64,000 nucleotides of DNA from NCBI RefSeq assembly GCF_003952725.1, contig NZ_CP032509.1, positions 3,248,001 to 3,312,000 on the forward strand. The letters run 5' to 3'. The notes beneath the pieces are model-generated. The model ran no database searches, was not told the DNA's origin, and saw only the letters and a program-made list of their open reading frames with translations. This DNA is from Georhizobium profundi. GTDB taxonomy: Bacteria > Pseudomonadota > Alphaproteobacteria > Rhizobiales > Rhizobiaceae. Below, in pieces: positions 8,694 through 17,126 of the stretch; positions within the stretch are counted from its first letter, which is position 1, and the number at the start of each line of letters is the position of its first letter. The translations under genes were made by a program, and so were the position numbers.

Positions 8694-10874
8694 ATGCTTG
8701 AGCCGATCAACGATCTCGCCGAAATCGAGCCGCCCGTGGTCTGGCGCAGTCTTGGCGACGACCCCCGTTTCGTCGTGCGGCTGCCTTTCATCCGCGAGAA
8801 GCGCTATCTCGTTTTCCGGCTGTCGGTTGAGGAAGGCACGATGGAGCCGCAGCTCTATGTGAACTTCGGCCTGGGCTTCAAGGAACGCCAGTCCTTCAAT
8901 CCGCGCAGTTCGCGCCGCCATGCCATTCTGGTCGATGTCGGCGGCATCGGCACTGTCCGTTCGATTCGGCTTGATCCGAACAACCGGCCGGGAGACTTCA
9001 CCTGCCATGCCGACGCTTTTCGCAGTCGAGCCGAGGCCGAAGCCGTCGCGGAGGCCTGGTGCCAGGGAACGCCTGGTGCGGTTCGCAGCAAGTTCGGGCG
9101 GCTGAGCCGGCTGATCTTCTCCGGTCTGCCTTTCGGCTTCGGCAAGACCAACAAGCTCGCCCACCATCTGGAAGAAATCTACCAGCTGGCGGCCATCGAG
9201 ACGGCGGAGCTGTCGTTCGCACTCTCCGAGAAGCCGTTTCTCAGCCTTGTCGTACCGGTCTATAATGCGCCGGATCGTTACCTGGATGAATTGCTGCGGT
9301 CCTTCCGGCGGCAGATGGCCGGCACGGTCGAATTGATCCTCTCCGACGACGCCTCCCCCTCTTCCACGACACAAGCCTGGCTCGACAAGGCGGCTGAGTT
9401 CGAAGATGTGATCGTGGTGCGCAATCCGGTCAATCGCGGCATCGCCGAGACGACCAATTCCGGCATCGCGGTTGCCACCGGCGAATGGATCGCGCTGCTC
9501 GACCATGACGATGCGATCGCGCCGTCGGCTTTGGCGCTGATCCGCGCCACGATCGAGCGCAATCCGGGCGTTGAATTCCTTTATACCGATGAGGTAGTGA
9601 CCGACGGGCGCCTCACGCCCACCAGCCTGATGGCGAAACCCGCCTACGACCCGGTGCTGCTTTCCGGCGTCAACTACATTAACCATTTCTCGGTCTATCG
9701 CGCCGAACGCCTGCGCGCCATCGGCGGACTGCGCCCCGGTTTCGAGGGCTCCCAGGATTACGATCTGCTGCTGCGGTATCTGGCGGACCTCACCGACGAC
9801 CAGGTGATCCATTTGCCCTATCCCGCCTATTGGTGGCGTCGGGACGGGCGGACCTATTCGCGACAGAACATGGGGCCTTCGACCGACAGCGCGCGGCGCG
9901 CCATGAAGGAAGCCTATGGACGGCGCGGCGACGACGTGGAGATCGTCCCGGCGCTGACCGACACGCTGCACAAGGTCGAGTTTCTGCGCCTGCGCGATGC
10001 TCTGCCGAAACTCTCGGTCATCATTCCCAACAAGAATGGACTGCCGCTCATCCAGCGCTGCCTTTCGGACCTGATGGAGAAGACCGACTATCCGGACTTC
10101 GAAGTCATCATCATCGACAACGGTACGACCGACCCTGCCGTGCTTTCGCTCTACGACCAGATGACGAAGCGTCACGACAACATTTCCGTCGACATCGAGC
10201 CGGCGAAGTTCAACTTCTCTCGCGCGGTCAACCAAGGCATCGCCAAGGCCAGGGGCGAGCATTTCCTGCTTTTGAACAACGACATCTCCGTCATCGATCC
10301 GAGCTGGATGAAGGAGATGGTTGCGTGTCTGGCCTATGAAAAAGCCGGAATTGTCGGGGCGAAGCTTCTCTATCCCAACGACAAGATCCAGCACGCCGGC
10401 GTGATCGCTGGTTTCGGTGGGCTGGCCGGCCACTGGTATCTCAATCGCTCGGCGAATTTTCCCGGTCCGATGAACAGGCTGCATGTGCGTTCGTCGATGA
10501 GCTGCGTCACCGGGGCGGCGATGCTGATTTCGGGCGACTGCCACGCCGAGATCGGCGCGTTCGACGAGGAGAACTTCCCCGTCGCCTATAATGATGTCGA
10601 TTACTGTCTGCGGGCCTATCGTGCCGGCTGGCGGGTGATCTGGACGCCGTTCGCCTGCCTGCACCACCACGAGTCCGCCACCCGCGGCTCGGAAAAGAGC
10701 CCGGAAAACAAGGTGCGCTTCGAGCGCGAGAAAGACAATCTGCGCCGTCTGCACCGCACGACGCATTTCGTCGATCCGGCCTCGAGCCCGCTGCATTCGC
10801 GCGATCGCTCAAACCCGGAACTGCAGAAGCTCGACCACCTGCCGCAGGCGCGGCACTGGCTGCCGAAGCACTAA
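8694..10874 (+). CDS. Two-domain GT2 family glycosyltransferase
   Basis: A 726-residue protein with an N-terminal region of about 180 residues and two family 2 glycosyltransferase domains. The first starts near residue 180 (FLSLVVPVYNA) and contains LLDHDDAI as the DxD-like motif. The second starts near residue 438 (LSVIIPNKNG) and contains the family segments LLLNNDISV and GAFDEENFPVAYNDVDYCLR. Such tandem GT2 enzymes extend O-antigen or capsule chains, often adding rhamnose or similar sugars. It is preceded by 93 bases with no gene and converges with the next gene, 2 bases away. Confidence 0.88.
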   Translation: MLEPINDLAEIEPPVVWRSLGDDPRFVVRLPFIREKRYLVFRLSVEEGTMEPQLYVNFGLGFKERQSFNPRSSRRHAILVDVGGIGTVRSIRLDPNNRPGDFTCHADAFRSRAEAEAVAEAWCQGTPGAVRSKFGRLSRLIFSGLPFGFGKTNKLAHHLEEIYQLAAIETAELSFALSEKPFLSLVVPVYNAPDRYLDELLRSFRRQMAGTVELILSDDASPSSTTQAWLDKAAEFEDVIVVRNPVNRGIAETTNSGIAVATGEWIALLDHDDAIAPSALALIRATIERNPGVEFLYTDEVVTDGRLTPTSLMAKPAYDPVLLSGVNYINHFSVYRAERLRAIGGLRPGFEGSQDYDLLLRYLADLTDDQVIHLPYPAYWWRRDGRTYSRQNMGPSTDSARRAMKEAYGRRGDDVEIVPALTDTLHKVEFLRLRDALPKLSVIIPNKNGLPLIQRCLSDLMEKTDYPDFEVIIIDNGTTDPAVLSLYDQMTKRHDNISVDIEPAKFNFSRAVNQGIAKARGEHFLLLNNDISVIDPSWMKEMVACLAYEKAGIVGAKLLYPNDKIQHAGVIAGFGGLAGHWYLNRSANFPGPMNRLHVRSSMSCVTGAAMLISGDCHAEIGAFDEENFPVAYNDVDYCLRAYRAGWRVIWTPFACLHHHESATRGSEKSPENKVRFEREKDNLRRLHRTTHFVDPASSPLHSRDRSNPELQKLDHLPQARHWLPKH

Positions 10875-10876
10875 GC

Positions 10877-11626
10877 CTAGTCTGCCGCGCCCATGCGCTC
10901 TTCCAGCGAAGCGGGTTCGGGAGACGCCATGTCCGAGGCCGCTTCCGTAGGCTCGGGCTCGGGCTCGCCGACAAATTCCAGCAGAATGTTCAGCCGGCGC
11001 GCATCGCCCATTTCAGGCGTGATGCGCAGCCTGAGTCCGTTTTCGACCCTATCGACGCGCTCCATGTCTTCCAGGGCAGCGATGTGACCCGTCGGCAGTT
11101 CCATGCCGTAATTGCGCACTGCGCTCCGCATGGCACTCAGCACGGTATTGCGGGCGCTATCGGACGTCGCGGGATCCAGTTCGTTCAGCTTGATTCGGAT
11201 CGTCGGCGGATCGAGGCTCCCGCGGCCGCGCACCAGCGTGAACAGAGACGTTGCGGGCCCCTCCTCGGGCACCGGTTCGACATTGGCGAGCACCGGGGAG
11301 CACTCCCAAGCGCCGTTGCGCAAAAGTACCGATTGCAGGCCCGGCTCGACCAGCCCGAAGACGGACAAGGCGCCGCACAGAACCTCTGGTCGCGCCGTCA
11401 CGCGCTCCACGCGCTTCGAGAGAAGCCGCGACGGTCGGTCCGTGGGCTTGCGCAGCGACTTGATGCGACCGCCCTTGTCGATCGGCTCGACTGTCTGTCT
11501 CGTTTCTGCCTCTGGCTCCGACGCCTGGGCGAATGTGGGTGACGGCTCGACGACCGCCACGAGGGCAAACGTTGCGACGAGACCGAAACCCGTTTTGCGC
11601 GATCGCAGTGGGCGCACTGTCCTCAT
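10877..11626 (-). CDS. Hypothetical secreted protein
   Basis: An open frame on the minus strand runs back to 11761. I place the start at the ATG at 11626 because it begins a convincing signal peptide: basic MRTVRPLRSRK, hydrophobic FGLVATFALVAVV, and a possible cleavage site after TFAQA. The mature protein of about 215 residues has no recognised domain; it is acidic and Pro/Glu-rich at the C-terminus. It lies convergent to the GT2 gene and downstream of the SDR gene on the same strand. A periplasmic role is inferred from the signal peptide only. Confidence 0.62.
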   Translation of the reverse strand: MRTVRPLRSRKTGFGLVATFALVAVVEPSPTFAQASEPEAETRQTVEPIDKGGRIKSLRKPTDRPSRLLSKRVERVTARPEVLCGALSVFGLVEPGLQSVLLRNGAWECSPVLANVEPVPEEGPATSLFTLVRGRGSLDPPTIRIKLNELDPATSDSARNTVLSAMRSAVRNYGMELPTGHIAALEDMERVDRVENGLRLRITPEMGDARRLNILLEFVGEPEPEPTEAASDMASPEPASLEERMGAAD

Positions 11627-11702
11627 CCTTGAAACCAATTCAGTCCATCGTCCTCTTCGCGTGCAACCTAGCATGCGAGGGATGGAGGTCACATCAACCA
11701 AG

Positions 11703-12491
11703 CTAACGATCGGCACGCTCGGCCGTTCGATCCAGCCAGTGGTTGATCGCGGGACGGGCAAGGCTGGAAAATCGGCCGAGAAGCGACACGCGCAACCCGG
11801 GATAGATGGCGAATTTGCCCCGCTCGAACTCGCGAACGACGCTTGTCGCCAATTGCTCGGCCGTCATGATGCCGCCGGTCTTCGTAATTTTTGCGGTCTC
11901 CGGCGGCTTCAGCCGGTTCTCCGCTTCCAGCTGCGGCGTTTCTGTGTCTGGCGGAAAACAGACGGCGACCTTGATGCCATGGCGGCGCGCTTCCGCCCGC
12001 AACGATTCCGCAAAGCCAGCAACTGCGAATTTCGATGCGCCATAGGCCGTATAGCCGAACAGACCCACAAAGGCTGCGGCAGACGAGACCAGCAGGATCT
12101 CGCCGCTGCGTCTCTGCGTCATGCCCCGATAGACGGCGCGCACGGCATGGACCGTCCCGTGGAAATTGATGTCCATCTGCTGGCGAAAGCTGTCGGCATC
12201 CAGCGCCTCGAAATAGCCTGGGACGGCAACGCCGGCCGAGGTGATCAGACGCGCCGTCGGGCCGAACTCCGATTCGGCAGCGGCGATTGCTGCCTCCAGC
12301 GCCGCTGCGTCACGCACATCGGCGGAATGGGCGGACAGGGTGCCGCCTGACGCCGCGAGCCTTTCCTTGCAGGCGGCAAGACGTTCGGCATCCCGCGCGA
12401 TCAGGGATACACGGTCGCCGCGGGCAAGGTGCAGGCGGGCGAAGGCCTCGCCGATGCCGCTCGATCCTCCAGTGATGACGACATGCTGCAT
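11703..12491 (-). CDS. Short-chain dehydrogenase, 3-ketodihydrosphingosine reductase-like
   Basis: A classical SDR of 262 residues. The cofactor motif TGGSSGIGEA is at residues 7-16, the Ser of VSSAAAF and the YGASK catalytic motif are intact, and the post-catalytic segment reads FPPDTETPQLEAENRLKP. That segment closely resembles the conserved PPDTDTP..EEN stretch of 3-ketodihydrosphingosine reductases, which suggests a ketosphinganine or long-chain ketoacyl substrate rather than a sugar. The C-terminus has moderately hydrophobic stretches. Its presence among capsule genes could reflect lipid-anchor synthesis, or it may simply be a neighbour. Confidence 0.8.
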   Translation of the reverse strand: MQHVVITGGSSGIGEAFARLHLARGDRVSLIARDAERLAACKERLAASGGTLSAHSADVRDAAALEAAIAAAESEFGPTARLITSAGVAVPGYFEALDADSFRQQMDINFHGTVHAVRAVYRGMTQRRSGEILLVSSAAAFVGLFGYTAYGASKFAVAGFAESLRAEARRHGIKVAVCFPPDTETPQLEAENRLKPPETAKITKTGGIMTAEQLATSVVREFERGKFAIYPGLRVSLLGRFSSLARPAINHWLDRTAERADR

Positions 12492-12571
12492 CGCTGTTCC
12501 TGTTTTAACGCTCAGTTCCCGATTTGTCGCGTTTCCGGACGGTGGATCGTGGCCACTTCACCTGAAAACGC

Positions 12572-13831
12572 TCAGTGCGCGAGCGGCAGCGGCGGCAGGC
12601 CGTATCCGGTTTCGCCGCTCTCCGCCAAGGCATCCATGCGCCGGACGATCTCGGCGATGGCGGCTTCCCTGCCCTCTTCGCCGTAGAATGTGCCGCGCAC
12701 CTGAATATCCATCAATGCCCGCAGGAAGAGTTCGAGGAAAGGCCCATCCACGGGCTCCGGATCGCGCCAGAAGCTATCGATGCCGCCCTGGTGGGTCAGC
12801 CCATCGATGTCGAATACGGCCGAGCCCATTGCGATGGACGGCTTACGGTTCATGATGCAGTGCAGGCCGACGGTCGAATTCACGTAGATGACGCCCTGCG
12901 ACGAGCGGATGAGATTGCCGAGATCTCCGCCACGGATGAGATCGGTGCGTCCGACGATGCCGTAGCGCTTTTCCAGCCGCTTCAGCCGGCGCGGCCAGTT
13001 CTCGAGCCCGTTGTCGAGCGGGTGCATCTTGAAGAGCAACCGCCGGTCCGCCGGCGCGTTTTGGGCAAAAGACGAGACGATCTCTTCGAGAAATTCTTCC
13101 AGGTGATCATAGGGTGACGACGCGCGAATCTGGTAATCCTGCTGCAACTGCATCGCAACCATGTTGTAGGGGGCATTGTCGCGCATGAGCCGCGCTTCGA
13201 CTTCACCCGCGCGACGCTTCGCGCGCAATTCGCCCGCCAGAACGACGAGCCAGGCTAGATAATCGAAGCCCGGCCAATAGTAGCGATCGGACCGATAGAA
13301 GGGATAGGCCGGCCGCCCCACTTCCGAGAGCAGCGCGAAGGTGACCTCGCCGAAGGCTTCCTCGGAGAAGGTGTGGTGATAGCGCGGCCGCAGATCCGGC
13401 AGGACATGGCGCTCGGCACGCTCGGCGATGCCTTCACGCGTCTTCGGAAAGAGCGAGCGCGCGCCCATCGCCTCGGGCTCGAAGGTCAGCCAGTCCGGAC
13501 GCAGATAACCGAATTCGACCGCCCAACAGCGCACGCCAAGCGACCGCGAAATTTCCAGCGCTTCGGCATGATAGGGCAAACGGTCGGCGTAATAATAGAT
13601 GTCGGTGACACCTTTGGTCCGGATGAAATCGGTCAGCCAGGCGCCCCAATTCCCCATGCGTCCGCGGTAGTCGAAGGCACCCTTGCGGCGCCAGAAGACG
13701 CGATCGCCGAGCGAAAAATTGATCTTCAGCACGCGGTGGCCGGCCGCATCCAGGCCATCGCCAAGCGCGCTCCAGAAGCGCGATGGGTGGCCCTGGAGAA
13801 AAAGGATCGTCAGGCGTTTGGTATCAGACAT
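12572..13831 (-). CDS. KpsS-like capsular polysaccharide biosynthesis/export protein
   Basis: This 419-residue protein belongs to the Capsule_synth family (KpsS/KpsC/LipB), retaining Kdo transferases that build the poly-Kdo linker between the lipid and the capsule chain. Family hallmarks are LFLQGHPSRFW near the N-terminus, LKINFSLGDRVFW, VEFGYLRPDWLTFE, FKMHPLDNG (the K-x-HP motif) and VNSTVGLHCI. The start at 13831 gives the family N-terminus; an upstream in-frame ATG at 13888 seems too early. It is divergent from a paralogue starting at 13934, leaving about 100 bases for a shared promoter region. Confidence 0.88.
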   Translation of the reverse strand: MSDTKRLTILFLQGHPSRFWSALGDGLDAAGHRVLKINFSLGDRVFWRRKGAFDYRGRMGNWGAWLTDFIRTKGVTDIYYYADRLPYHAEALEISRSLGVRCWAVEFGYLRPDWLTFEPEAMGARSLFPKTREGIAERAERHVLPDLRPRYHHTFSEEAFGEVTFALLSEVGRPAYPFYRSDRYYWPGFDYLAWLVVLAGELRAKRRAGEVEARLMRDNAPYNMVAMQLQQDYQIRASSPYDHLEEFLEEIVSSFAQNAPADRRLLFKMHPLDNGLENWPRRLKRLEKRYGIVGRTDLIRGGDLGNLIRSSQGVIYVNSTVGLHCIMNRKPSIAMGSAVFDIDGLTHQGGIDSFWRDPEPVDGPFLELFLRALMDIQVRGTFYGEEGREAAIAEIVRRMDALAESGETGYGLPPLPLAH

Positions 13832-13933
13832 TGCGCAAGCTGCGGTGGATCGGCGCCCGTCGATTGCACAGGCCGACCGCGCGTGCAATGTTAAATGCCA
13901 TGTGCGCGCCTGGCGCGTTTACCCATCCCTAAA

Positions 13934-15151
13934 ATGACAGATCGCCTGCCAGTGCGCCGTTTCCTTTTCCTGCAAGGCCCCTCCTCTCCCTTTTTCGCCC
14001 GTGTTGCGCGTGAGTTGAGGCGCTCAGGTGCCGAGACGTTGAGGGTCGGCACCTGTCCCGGCGACCGGCTCTTCTGGTTGCAGGGCGCGGGCGACTACAT
14101 CGCATTTCGAAAGCCACCTGAAGACTGGCCGGAGACCGCGCGTGCGATCATGAAAGACGGGGCGATCACCGATCTCGTCTGCCTCGGCGACGGACGGCCG
14201 TTTCACCGGGATGCGATCGGCGTTGCCCGGGATCTCGGCGTTCGCATATCCATCGTCGAACAAGGCTATCTCCGGCCCGGGCTGCTGACGATCGAGCCGA
14301 ATGGCATGGGCGGAAATTCCGGCATACCGGCTGCGTTCGAGGCTGATCGGCAGTCCCAATTTCCCGTTGCAGAGCCGCGGTCGTTCAAGTCGAGCTTCCT
14401 TCTCTATGCGGCCTACGACGTGGCCTTTCATTTCGCCAATCTCGTCGGCGCGCCATTTGCCTACCCGCATTACCGCAACCACGCCCTTCACGGCACGCTG
14501 GACGAATGGCGCGGCTGGATCGGCAAGGCGTTGAAGCGTCCGGCACGACGCAAAGCTCGAGACGAGGCCCTGGCCGAGATCGAGCATCATGACGGACGCG
14601 TCTTCCTCTTTCCGTTGCAGCTGGAGACCGACTACCAGATCCGCCAGCACGGCTATCGCGACGGGCTTCGGACGGCTCTCGCCGATGTGGTCTCTTCCTT
14701 TGCGGCGCACGCGCCGAAAGACGCGCTGCTGGTGGTCAAGGTCCACCCGATCGACAATGGGCTGACGCCCTGGGCCGCGATCATCGAGGATTTGAAAAGG
14801 CAGCATGGCTGCGAGCGCGTGGTTTTTCTCGACGGCGGTGATCTCGAGCGGCTGATGCAGCGCTCGGCCGGCATCGTCACCGTGAATTCGACGGTCGGAT
14901 TGTCGGCGCTTTCCCACGGTCGGCCGGTGAAGGTGTTGGGAAGCGCGATCTACGATCTCGAGGGGCTCACCGACGACCAGGCGCTGGAGCGATTTTGGCA
15001 GGCGCCTCTGGCACCGTCGCCGGCGAGGGTGTCGGACTTTCTGACATTCCTGAAGACGACCGTGCTCGTTCCCGGCGCCTTCGAAGGAGAAGGCGCGATC
15101 CCCGGCGCATGCGCAGTTGCCGATCGCCTCCTTGCTCCACCGCCTTTCTGA
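13934..15151 (+). CDS. Second KpsS-like capsular polysaccharide biosynthesis/export protein
   Basis: This 405-residue protein is a paralogue of the minus-strand neighbour. It shares LFLQGPSSPFF, VGTCPGDRLFW, VEQGYLRPGLLTIE, VKVHPIDNG and VNSTVGLSAL in the same order. The family is KpsS/KpsC, cytoplasmic or membrane-peripheral Kdo transferases acting on the lipid terminus. The start at 13934 (14th codon of the open frame) was chosen to match the paralogue. In E. coli the two functions are split between a two-module KpsC and a one-module KpsS; here there are two single-module proteins. Confidence 0.86.
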   Translation: MTDRLPVRRFLFLQGPSSPFFARVARELRRSGAETLRVGTCPGDRLFWLQGAGDYIAFRKPPEDWPETARAIMKDGAITDLVCLGDGRPFHRDAIGVARDLGVRISIVEQGYLRPGLLTIEPNGMGGNSGIPAAFEADRQSQFPVAEPRSFKSSFLLYAAYDVAFHFANLVGAPFAYPHYRNHALHGTLDEWRGWIGKALKRPARRKARDEALAEIEHHDGRVFLFPLQLETDYQIRQHGYRDGLRTALADVVSSFAAHAPKDALLVVKVHPIDNGLTPWAAIIEDLKRQHGCERVVFLDGGDLERLMQRSAGIVTVNSTVGLSALSHGRPVKVLGSAIYDLEGLTDDQALERFWQAPLAPSPARVSDFLTFLKTTVLVPGAFEGEGAIPGACAVADRLLAPPPF

Positions 15152-15413
15152 ATGGCATTTCAATCGGTGGCCAAGTGGTCTATTGGGACGTGACGGGCCC
15201 GCCCCGGCATCTTGGCAGCAAGACATTGTTTACCGATCAGGCTCTATCGTTTCTTCTGGCGGAGTGGCCGCGCTTGCATTCTTGGTGCCAAAAGGACACA
15301 CCGGCCGCCTCTCCCGAACGCCAATCGCGGCTTTGGTTTACTTTTGGGCACCACGTTCTAATGATGCGGCCGTGCGGGGCTCGAGTACCGAATGCGAGTG
15401 AGGACATACCATT

Positions 15414-16613
15414 TTGATTAGTCGACAGTCTGGGACCGCCCTGCGCGTCAAGCTCATCTGTGCGACCGCAAGCCTCGGCGTTCTGGCCGGTTGCCAGGCG
15501 CTGCCGGGCGAAGGCCCAAGCGCGCTCTCCATTGCATCCACGGCCGGTCAATCCGCCGCCGAACAGAACCGCCCCACCGCTACGGTTTTCGATGTCGTCC
15601 AGGTGGACGCTTATTCCGCACGTCTGGTCGCAGACTACACGGCACGCATGCTGAACCGTCGCTTCGGTATCGGCAGCGCCGGCAACACGGCCCTCATCGG
15701 TGTCGGCGATCAGGTCCAAGTCACGATCTTCGAGGCGGGCGAAAGCGGCCTGTTCTCCACCGCCGAATCGAAGCAGACGTCGCTGCAGCTCATCGTCCAG
15801 CCGGACGGCCGGGTGCCGATCCCCTACGTCGGCTCGGTCCAGTTCGCCGGGCGGACGGCCGAACAGGTGCGCCAGGCGATTCTATCCTCGCTGCGTGACA
15901 AGGCCGTCGAGCCCGACGTCATCATCACGACGACGTCTACCGATTCGCGCGCCGTCACGGTGGCGGGCGCGGTCAACGCTTCCCAGCAGGTCTCGCTGTC
16001 ACTCAGCGGCGACCGAATCATGGATGTGATCGCCAAGGCCGGTGGCCCGCGCCAGGAGCCCTACGAGACCTATGTGACGCTGACCCGCGGCCAGAGCACC
16101 GGCACCGTGCTCTTGAAGTCGATCATCGAGGATCCGTCCGAAAACATCTTCGTACAGCCGAACGACCAGGTCTTTGTGACGCATGATCCGCGCACGTTCA
16201 CCATCCTCGGCCAGACGTCGTCCAATTCGCGCATTCCGTTCGGTTCGAACGACCTGAACCTCCTGGAGGCGATTGCGCTTGCAGGCGGCGGCGAGGATTC
16301 ATCGGTCGACGCGCGCGGCTACTTCGTGTTCCGCTACGAGGAGCCGGAGATCGTGAAGCTTCTCATCGGTGACGCGCGCTTCAAGGCGCTGATGGACAAG
16401 GGTTACGCGACCGACAAGAACGGCCGCTTCCCGATCGTCTACCAGTTCGACATGCGCAATCCCGACAGCTTCATCACGGGCCAAACCTTCCCGGTCAAGA
16501 ATCGCGACGTGATCTACGCATCGCGCCATCCGACCGTGGACATCCAGCGCTTCCTGTCGCTCGTGTCGCAGCCCGTCGGCGTCGCAAGCGGTGTCGTTAG
16601 GCTCAGCGAATAA
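15414..16613 (+). CDS. Polysaccharide export outer-membrane lipoprotein, KpsD/Wza-like
   Basis: This 399-residue protein begins at TTG with a GAGG ribosome-binding site about 11 bases upstream. It has a lipoprotein signal ending in the lipobox LAGC, with Cys27 as lipid attachment site. The mature part has a Poly_export domain (IGVGDQVQVTIFEAGE and GRVPIPYVGSVQFAGRT) followed by SLBB-type repeats (VTVAGAVN...DRIMDVIAKAGG and FTILGQTSSN...NLLEAIALAGG). It should form the outer-membrane channel for the polymer handled by KpsE/KpsT. The 262 bases upstream hold no gene and probably its promoter. Confidence 0.92.
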   Translation: MISRQSGTALRVKLICATASLGVLAGCQALPGEGPSALSIASTAGQSAAEQNRPTATVFDVVQVDAYSARLVADYTARMLNRRFGIGSAGNTALIGVGDQVQVTIFEAGESGLFSTAESKQTSLQLIVQPDGRVPIPYVGSVQFAGRTAEQVRQAILSSLRDKAVEPDVIITTTSTDSRAVTVAGAVNASQQVSLSLSGDRIMDVIAKAGGPRQEPYETYVTLTRGQSTGTVLLKSIIEDPSENIFVQPNDQVFVTHDPRTFTILGQTSSNSRIPFGSNDLNLLEAIALAGGGEDSSVDARGYFVFRYEEPEIVKLLIGDARFKALMDKGYATDKNGRFPIVYQFDMRNPDSFITGQTFPVKNRDVIYASRHPTVDIQRFLSLVSQPVGVASGVVRLSE

Positions 16614-16621
16614 ATTGCAGC

Positions 16622-16684
16622 GCAGGCAACCGCCTGCACGCGAATTTCCTGCCGGGCGCATTGATTAGTCCGGCAGTTTTCTTT
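16622..16684 (+). terminator. Terminator region after the kpsD-like gene
   Basis: Two hairpins follow the stop codon. GCAGGC/GCCTGC with a 4-base loop is at 16622-16637. A 7-bp stem, CTGCCGG/CCGGCAG at 16649-16655 and 16670-16676, is followed at once by TTTTCTTT. The second has the form of a rho-independent terminator and would end the capsule transcript before the tRNA gene. Confidence 0.82.
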
Positions 16685-16702
16685 AGGACGCACAGGCGTT
16701 AC

Positions 16703-16792
16703 GGAGAGGTGGCCGAGTGGTCGAAGGCGCTCCCCTGCTAAGGGAGTATACCGGGAACGGTATCGAGGGTTCGAATCCCTTCCTCTCCGCCA
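16703..16792 (+). tRNA. tRNA-Ser(GCT)
   Basis: The sequence folds as a class II tRNA. The acceptor stem is GGAGAGG with CCTCTCC, the discriminator G is at 16789 and an encoded CCA is at 16790-16792. The anticodon arm is CTCCC-CTGCTAA-GGGAG, giving anticodon GCT. A long variable arm (around 16747-16764) and the T-loop GGTTCGAATCC are present. The accessory region begins immediately downstream, so its 3' end may have served as an integration site, but no second copy of the 3' end was found in the window. Confidence 0.96.
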
Positions 16793-17126
16793 CTTGCCCC
16801 TGCGAAAGCGTTCTCCCGATCCGCCTGCGGCCGGATTTTTCCGTTGTTTTCGAGGGTTATGCGGGAGAGGCTGAGCACTGGCCTCGGCGCAAGGTGGCCC
16901 GGAAGCGGTCTCCCAAGGCCGATATTCTCCGGAGCTGTGAACTGCGCCAGTTTCGGTGAATTTCTGTAAGAGGCTGAAATCGAACGCATACTTCCGTGAC
17001 CCGCTGAACACTTCGACAGCGGTCGCGTTTCGAGATGCGACTGCGGTCCAACGGATGCGCGAGCCTAGAAGTGGTCGCGCTCGTTCTTCGGCTTCTTCGG
17101 CGCCCATCACTCCTGTGGCATTGCCC
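16793..17126. other. Non-coding interval between tRNA-Ser and the restriction genes
   Basis: These 334 bases contain short open frames only, none with a credible ribosome-binding site or a recognisable product. Apart from a possible terminator at 16819-16840 I see no structured element. It is the left junction between host DNA and the accessory region and could hold remnants of an attachment site. Confidence 0.5.
16819..16840 (+). terminator. Possible terminator after tRNA-Ser
   Basis: A short stem ATCCG/CGGAT (16819-16823 and 16832-16836) with an 8-base loop is followed by a run of T residues ending at 16840. The stem is short, so the call is tentative. Confidence 0.4.

Noticed and set aside
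8676..10796. A 706-codon open frame on the minus strand
   Set aside because: It is antisense to the tandem GT2 gene and has no family similarity or plausible motif; long shadow frames are common at this GC content.
16514..17110. A 198-codon minus-strand frame crossing tRNA-Ser
   Set aside because: It spans a tRNA gene and the end of the kpsD-like gene on the opposite strand; not credible.
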